NCBI GenBank assembly: GCA_029959085.1
Contig: JARWIR010000011.1
Span: 11,657,840-11,721,839 of the forward strand
Origin: Nemophila menziesii
Taxonomy: Eukaryota > Streptophyta > Magnoliopsida > Boraginales > Hydrophyllaceae
Reading direction: 5' to 3'
Length of the DNA: 64,000 nucleotides
This document shows, one piece after another, positions 59,206-64,000 of the stretch. Within the stretch, counting starts at the first letter, position 1. Each line of letters begins with the position of its first letter. A program made the position numbers and the translations under genes. The notes beneath the pieces are model-generated. The model searched no databases, was not told where the DNA came from, and saw only the letters and a program-made list of their open reading frames with translations.

Positions 59206-59318
59206 GTTTTAAACTTTGCAAGACAAATGTTTTAAACGTGTGACCTCCCTTGTAAATATGAATAAATCTATACTATTTGGACAATATAATAAATATAATA
59301 ATTAGATAATTTCTAATT
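59206..59318. repeat. Left half of a dispersed relic split by an insertion
   Basis: AAACTTTGCAAGACAAATG, AAACGTGTGACCTCCC and TTTGGACAATATAATAA match 46,226-46,320. The continuation of that locus is found only after 61,380. Confidence 0.8.
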
Positions 59319-59539
59319 AAGTGCAAAACCCAACAAATCGTGTCTTAAAAAGTTCATTCTAAAAGTTTGAATGAAAAAAGTTAAAAATAATATTTTTAGC
59401 TTATAATATACCTAATATAACATTATACAATCATAATAAAATATATAAAGATAGATAAAAGTATACTACTTGAAACGTTGAAAAACAATGAAATTAAAAA
59501 CATATACTTATCTCTTCACCGCCGCATATTCAAATGCCA

Positions 59540-60255
59540 ACAAAAACACAAATAAGAAATCTCTTCCACCAAGAGGCTTACTTGCACAAAGAACTGCCAC
59601 CATTCTCCACGATCTTCAACAATCGAGCCCAAGCCATTCTCCACCATCCTCGACAATCGAGCCCGCAAAACACAGAGCCGAATAGAATATTTTCTCTTCA
59701 AGCCTCTCACCTGTATTATTAATCGCCGCCATCCATGGATCATTCTTCTCCACCTTCGTTCTCGGTTATGCCATTAACAATCAACTGCATAATAGGAATC
59801 TCTGCCTCTCGTGCAAAAGAAACTGTCGCCACTTTTGTACCATTCTCCACCATTTTCAGTCGGGCTTGACTATTCCATCAACAATTGATCCCACCAAACA
59901 CAGATCCCACCTCTAATTTTGCGCTCACCTGTACAAGAAATACAATAAGAATCGCCCGCCACTAGTGCAAAAGAAACTGTTGCCAATCTTGTATAATTCT
60001 TCTTCATTGAGCCCACCAAACAGATTTTGCATTAACCCACTCACCTAAACAAGAAGCTACTCAGTGACCAGTCTCCAACGTTTTTTACAGGTCTTGGCTA
60101 TGCCAGCAACAAATAATAAGAATCGCCGCATCTTATGCAAAAGAAACCGTCACCACTCTTGTACCATTCTTCTTCATCTTCTATTGAGCTTGACTATTCC
60201 ATCAACAATTGAGCCCACAAACCACAGAGCCCACTTCCAATTTTGCTTACTTATG
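59540..60255 (+). repeat. Degenerate ~150-230 bp tandem minisatellite
   Basis: The word CAAAAGAAACTGTCGCCACT or close variants recurs near 59,587, 59,816, 59,968 and 60,137, each followed by a GTACCATTCTxCxCCATxTTC part. Two or more copies go on to TTGACTATTCCATCAACAAT, GAGCCCACxAAxCACAGA and ACTCACCTGxACAAGAA. Unit lengths vary from about 150 to 230 bp. All short frames on both strands in this interval are by-products of the repeat. Confidence 0.8.
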
Positions 60256-61009
60256 TGATTCAGTTATTTGCAGTATTGCTTTGTTTTGAAACCTCTGTTC
60301 TTGGAAGATGATCAATAGAAACAAAAATTTCCTTTTTCTAAGAAGGACCAATACAGTGATATTAAACACAATGAACACCGTCGAATAAAAGGAAGAAAGG
60401 TGTTAATTAGTTGAGTTAGATGTTATTGAAACATATTGAATCCATATTAAGGAAGGGATAAGAACAATAGAAAAACAAGTGGTTCCTCGACAATATGATG
60501 GATAAGACACTAGAGTAATTTTTTTCTTTTGGTTCAACAGAAATAAAGTGATGGTAAAGCACGACAAGAAGGGAGGTGAAGCAGATAACAAGTTACCGTT
60601 GATCAAGGTGTGGCTGTGAAAAGTAATTGCTACAAAATTCTTTACATCCTACATTTGGAAAGGTAAAAAAAAGCTTTTTAATACCATCGAGTAAGAGATT
60701 GTTATATTTCTTCTTATTAAGTTACCAACTCCTATGAATATTCTCTTGTAAAAGTAGTTTAGATTTTAAAAAGATATTGTGATTTAAAAAGTGATATGTT
60801 TGTATCCTCTTCTGTTTTTTGGCTTTTGGAGATTTAAGTAACTCATGAAATATGTTTGTATCTTCTTCGTTTGGAAGCAAAAAGTTGAGAGGGTGTTGAC
60901 GAAACTTCTTAAGTATTGTTTTTTAATGAGTTTCCATGTAACAGCTTTATGTAGATAATTATATTTCATCAAAGTTCTCATAGTCTTCAGAGAATGATTG
61001 TTTCGATTC

Positions 61010-61135
61010 AGATCCGTCAATAGAGCCCACAATCCCAATATGGTAAAATCTCTTCCAGTTAAGTCCTCACATGCAAAAGGAACCGCAGCCACTTGTGGAT
61101 CACTCTCCACCATCTTCAATTGGGCTTTTGTAATG
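61010..61135 (+). repeat. Detached, diverged unit of the 59.5-60.3 kb minisatellite
   Basis: GCAAAAGGAACCGCAGCCAC near 61,074, TCACTCTCCACCATCTTCA near 61,100 and an upstream AGAGCCCACAATCCC match the minisatellite unit. It is separated from the main block by about 750 bp of other DNA. Confidence 0.65.
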
Positions 61136-61379
61136 GGTTGTTCTCGACGGAATAAGACGCGCCTTGATGACAGCTTTTTGGTGACAGTGGCCGAAGCAAA
61201 GGGGGTTGTTGTAATGGGTTGTTGTAATGCGGTGTTTTTATTATAAAGATGGAGTGTTTTATGATTTTCATATGTCGATTAAAAAAAATCAAATTCCTTA
61301 ATCAAACTTGATCAAATGGGATAACACATAATACACTAAGAATTGTGGACCTTTTAAATTAATCACCCTATAATAAAAA

Positions 61380-61560
61380 TTGCATAAAAGAAACTATTAA
61401 TACAAGTTCAAGTTCTCTAAGTTAATTGTGAGTTTCGGATGAACAAATATAAAATTATCGAGTAAATCTTATATTTGTCTCCTTGTATAATATCACAAGT
61501 ATACTGCTGAAGTAGCTATATCAAAAATTAAAATTTACGAAATATTATGATATTATTTGT
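61380..61560. repeat. Right half of the split dispersed relic
   Basis: AATACAAGTTCAAGTTCTCT, GAACAAATATAAAATTATC and GAAGTAGCTATATCAAAAAT match 46,335-46,500, resuming where the left half (59,318) stops. Confidence 0.8.
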
Positions 61561-62112
61561 CTCATAATTAAAGAAAATAATTAATTATTGATGTAGAAAT
61601 CATAATTTACGTTTCGTTTACTCAATACTATTCTCTAAAGTTATTAGGATTATATTCCCAAAAAATGAATGTAATAATTTTAAAATGTAAATAAATATTA
61701 TAATGACAATATTCAATTTGATAACATTACGTTCTATGGCTCAAGATGATTCTGAGTAATGGATAAATTGCATTTCTTGTAGTGGGTGTTGTATTTTTCA
61801 ACCCATCTTAAATGGATATGGAAACGAACATGGTATGACTAAATTTGATTAAGTTTTGTATTCTCTGGATAAAAATATTCATTGGAGTGTATAAAACTAT
61901 ATTTCTTGAAGGACTTATACGTCTTTCAGTGTGTACTTGAATCAACATGGTAGTGATCATATCTACAACTTAGGTTGCGATCGCTGTAAAACTATCCTTG
62001 AGCTCATTAGTAATATGAATATTGCTAATAAAAATAAATTTCTTACCATATAAGATGAATCGTGAAGAATATTATAAAATTAAAAAGCCACAAAATATAT
62101 CACAAATGACTC
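61561..62112. other. No recognisable gene
   Basis: AT-rich DNA without a supported feature. Block D begins at its right end with GAGTAT/CTCGTACTC words also seen at 50,390-50,440. Confidence 0.4.
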
Positions 62113-62965
62113 GTACTCAGTATTTTACTTTGAGTATGATACTCGTACTCAATACTTTTACTGAATATAGGACTTATAGTTAGTACCTTTACAATTTATT
62201 TTAGGTTTATGGGGTTAGTGTTTCCCTTTCTCTTTATAATTAATTTTGTCCATTTTCATAAATAAATCATGGTACCATATTCAAGTTTTTTATAATCACC
62301 CACGTCGTGATCATTTGGTTCACTATAGGTACAAGTGTTTAAATCAAATTTGGAAAAATGAAATCTAGAAGAAGAAAATATATTTGACGCTCTCACAAAA
62401 ATGATTTTAGAGGAATTTAGATTAACAAAGGGATAAAACATAAACCACCATTCTCTTGATGAGTAACTTGGCTTCGCAATAATAAATCAAAATATTTTTT
62501 TCTTTGTGTAAAATTTAAACAATTCCTTCTAGATCTTTTCATTTTTCAAAAGAAAGAATTTTATTTGACAATGAAAGAGTTATTATCCTACAACTCATCA
62601 TTCTTTCCTAAATAAATTTGTAAAAGTTTTCAAATATTTGGTTTTTTGTTTGATTTAAGAAAGTATTTGTAATCACGTAAAAAAAATAATACGATATTTA
62701 AATACCATCATCTAATTGATCTTGAGATACACATAAGTTAGAGTTGGAGTTTACCTCATCTTCTTTTTCTTTTTAAGTAGCCATGAAAGAAACATGGTTG
62801 GCTATATTATCTTTTTCATCACTTTGGTTTGAGCTATAATCAATCCATGTTGAATTAATTCTATCATTGGCTTTTCTTTGAGATGTTTGGAGAATTCAGG
62901 GTAGGCACAATAATCATTATATCTTTTGTGTCTCATAAGCTCTATTTATTTGATGTAATACCCAC
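62113..62965 (-). pseudogene. Copia gag remnant, block D
   Basis: Paralogue of block C. Minus-strand frame 62,256-62,441 includes FVRASNIFSSSRF and CTYSEPNDHDVGDY, a C-x2-S-x4-H-x4-Y remnant of the second CCHC knuckle. The coil region follows to about 62,650, and the MATKK part is near 62,775. The first knuckle itself is deleted: near 62,885-62,935 sequence jumps from the acidic linker to the RHKRYND segment upstream of it. Confidence 0.75.
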
Positions 62966-62989
62966 CAATACACACTTATGTCCTGTATA

Positions 62990-63740
62990 GAACTCCTCTT
63001 AACCAAATATAATACTTTCACCCAAAATAAAACAACAATACACATATCATTTTTTTCTTTTCTCCTTTTAGTAAAAGATTTTTTTGAAATTATTATTAAT
63101 AAAATTATATTTATAATATTATGTACTACTAAAATGTTCATTTAATAAAAATATATTCAATGCATATTTTTTATTTAATAAATATATAATACCCACATCT
63201 CTAATTATAATCTTTCATTTTCAAAATTATATATATGTATATTAAAATCTTTATATTATGCTAAACTAGTTTCAGATATACAAAAAATATTCTCTCCATA
63301 TATCTTTCTCTTAAGTTCAATAATAATATTTCTCAACACCTTATCATCACAAGTTTGTTTTTTTGATCTAGAAGTGGTAATGGATTTGCTAAGATGATCA
63401 CCAATACCCTGTTGGGAATTGACCTAGTTTTTTTGTTTTTTGTCAAAACTCTTATTAAACAAGAAAAAAATTATAATTAACGGTCAAAATTTTAGACACT
63501 CTTAAAAAAATGTTACCTTAATTAACTACGTCTATAAATATGTAATTTCATATTTTATTTTTTTAAAATTTTATTATTTATTTAACATATTTATGAAATA
63601 AAATTTATATTTTAAGACACAATTTTTTTTTTAAAAATAATATAATAAATTTTAATATCAATTTTTTTATTTATAAGGTGTACATGACCCAACAAATCAA
63701 ATTAATATTTTAGTTGCCCCAATGAATAATAAATTAATCA
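62990..63740 (-). repeat. LTR-like segment plus RT/RNase H stub, block D
   Basis: Same order as block C: ATTATGTACTACTAAAATG near 63,120, CTCAACACCTTATCATCAC near 63,333, CTACGTCTATAAATATG near 63,525, then AAGGTGTACATGACCC near 63,676. The minus-strand frame at 62,917-63,141 spans its edge and is not a gene. Confidence 0.7.
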
Positions 63741-63839
63741 GTTATGTAAAGATTACTTCTTTATCCTCTCTATTACATTTAATAAAATACTACTACAATC
63801 TCTTTCAAGCCTAATTTTTGAAAAATCCCAAATCATTCT

Positions 63840-64000
63840 CAATGCAATCAATGTCAACTACAAAACCACCGCCTCCTACCGCCCCAAACCTTCAAAACCC
63901 ACATATGTTAAAGCTCTAAATAGAAATTCTCAACCACATCAATTTGGATGAACTTCCCAAAGCCATATCCATCCTTCTCGTTTATTTTACATCGCTCACC
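63840..64000 (+). pseudogene. PPR gene 5' remnant, second copy, cut by the window end
   Basis: Matches 52,115-52,270, including CAACTACAAAACCACC, CAAAACCCACATATGTTAAA, TTTGGATGAACTTCCCAAAG and ATCGCTCACC. The frame switch between leader and LDEL part is shared with the first copy. The PPR motif part would lie beyond 64,000. The ATG of the first copy is not preserved in the same context. Confidence 0.6.

Larger units (their letters stand above)
59319..61379. other. ~2.06-kb segment inserted into the dispersed relic
   Basis: By comparison with the contiguous copy at 46,226-46,500, this interval is extra. It is less AT-rich than its surroundings, contains the minisatellite at 59,540-60,255, and has small frames on both strands (for example 60,784-61,119, minus, 111 codons) with no domain I recognise. 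I could not find convincing terminal inverted repeats, LTRs or Helitron ends, so the type of insertion is unknown. Confidence 0.6.

Overview
This window looks like intergenic DNA from a flowering-plant nuclear genome, probably a eudicot. The species cannot be fixed from sequence alone. The evidence for a plant is: very AT-rich sequence, decayed plant-type Ty1/copia and LINE retrotransposons, MITEs, a pentatricopeptide-repeat (PPR) gene relic, and a short GT-AG-intron gene whose product resembles the KIX domain of plant Mediator subunit 15. There are no bacterial-type operons, rRNAs, tRNAs or CRISPR arrays that I can see. Almost everything is repeat-derived, and most open frames are chance frames in repeats.

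Region 1 (1-30,067) is a head-to-tail tandem array of a 2,078-2,082 bp unit: 14 full copies and a truncated 15th. It continues past the left edge of the window. Read on the minus strand, each unit is a collapsed copia element: an LTR-like AT-rich stretch, the C-terminal part of gag with a ruined zinc knuckle, then a short piece of pol made of the linker before the reverse transcriptase (RT), a large internal deletion, and the C-terminal RT palm. The array has a mosaic, partly dimeric higher-order structure, two unit haplotypes that switch near unit 8, and a diverged right edge.

Region 2 (30,068-34,620) is mostly unrecognised DNA. It holds an inverted copy of an intron-exon fragment of the KIX gene, a roughly 265-bp MITE and a short direct duplication.

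Region 3 (34,621-43,541) is a three-copy tandem repeat of a roughly 2,984-bp unit. Each unit carries, on the minus strand, a 165-bp exon-like block and the C-terminal end of a LINE ORF2 including a zf-RVT-like domain. A fourth, dispersed copy lies at 57,260-59,205.

Region 4 (43,760-52,520) holds diverged, non-array relatives of the Region 1 element in three blocks (43.7-46.0, 46.5-49.85 and 50.4-52.0 kb). These supply the pieces that the array unit has lost, and a MITE sits in a TA microsatellite. The last block abuts a PPR pseudogene. That copia-PPR junction is duplicated at 62.1-64.0 kb.

Region 5 (53,415-64,000) holds a foldback made of a degenerate 19-20 bp minisatellite, a second copy of the exon-like block, the spliced KIX-like gene (56,399-57,041, minus; the only plausible functional coding gene), the fourth LINE copy, a roughly 2-kb insertion with a degenerate minisatellite, and the duplicated copia-PPR segment. 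No genes form a pathway here. The window is mainly a record of retroelement decay, segmental duplication and satellite formation.
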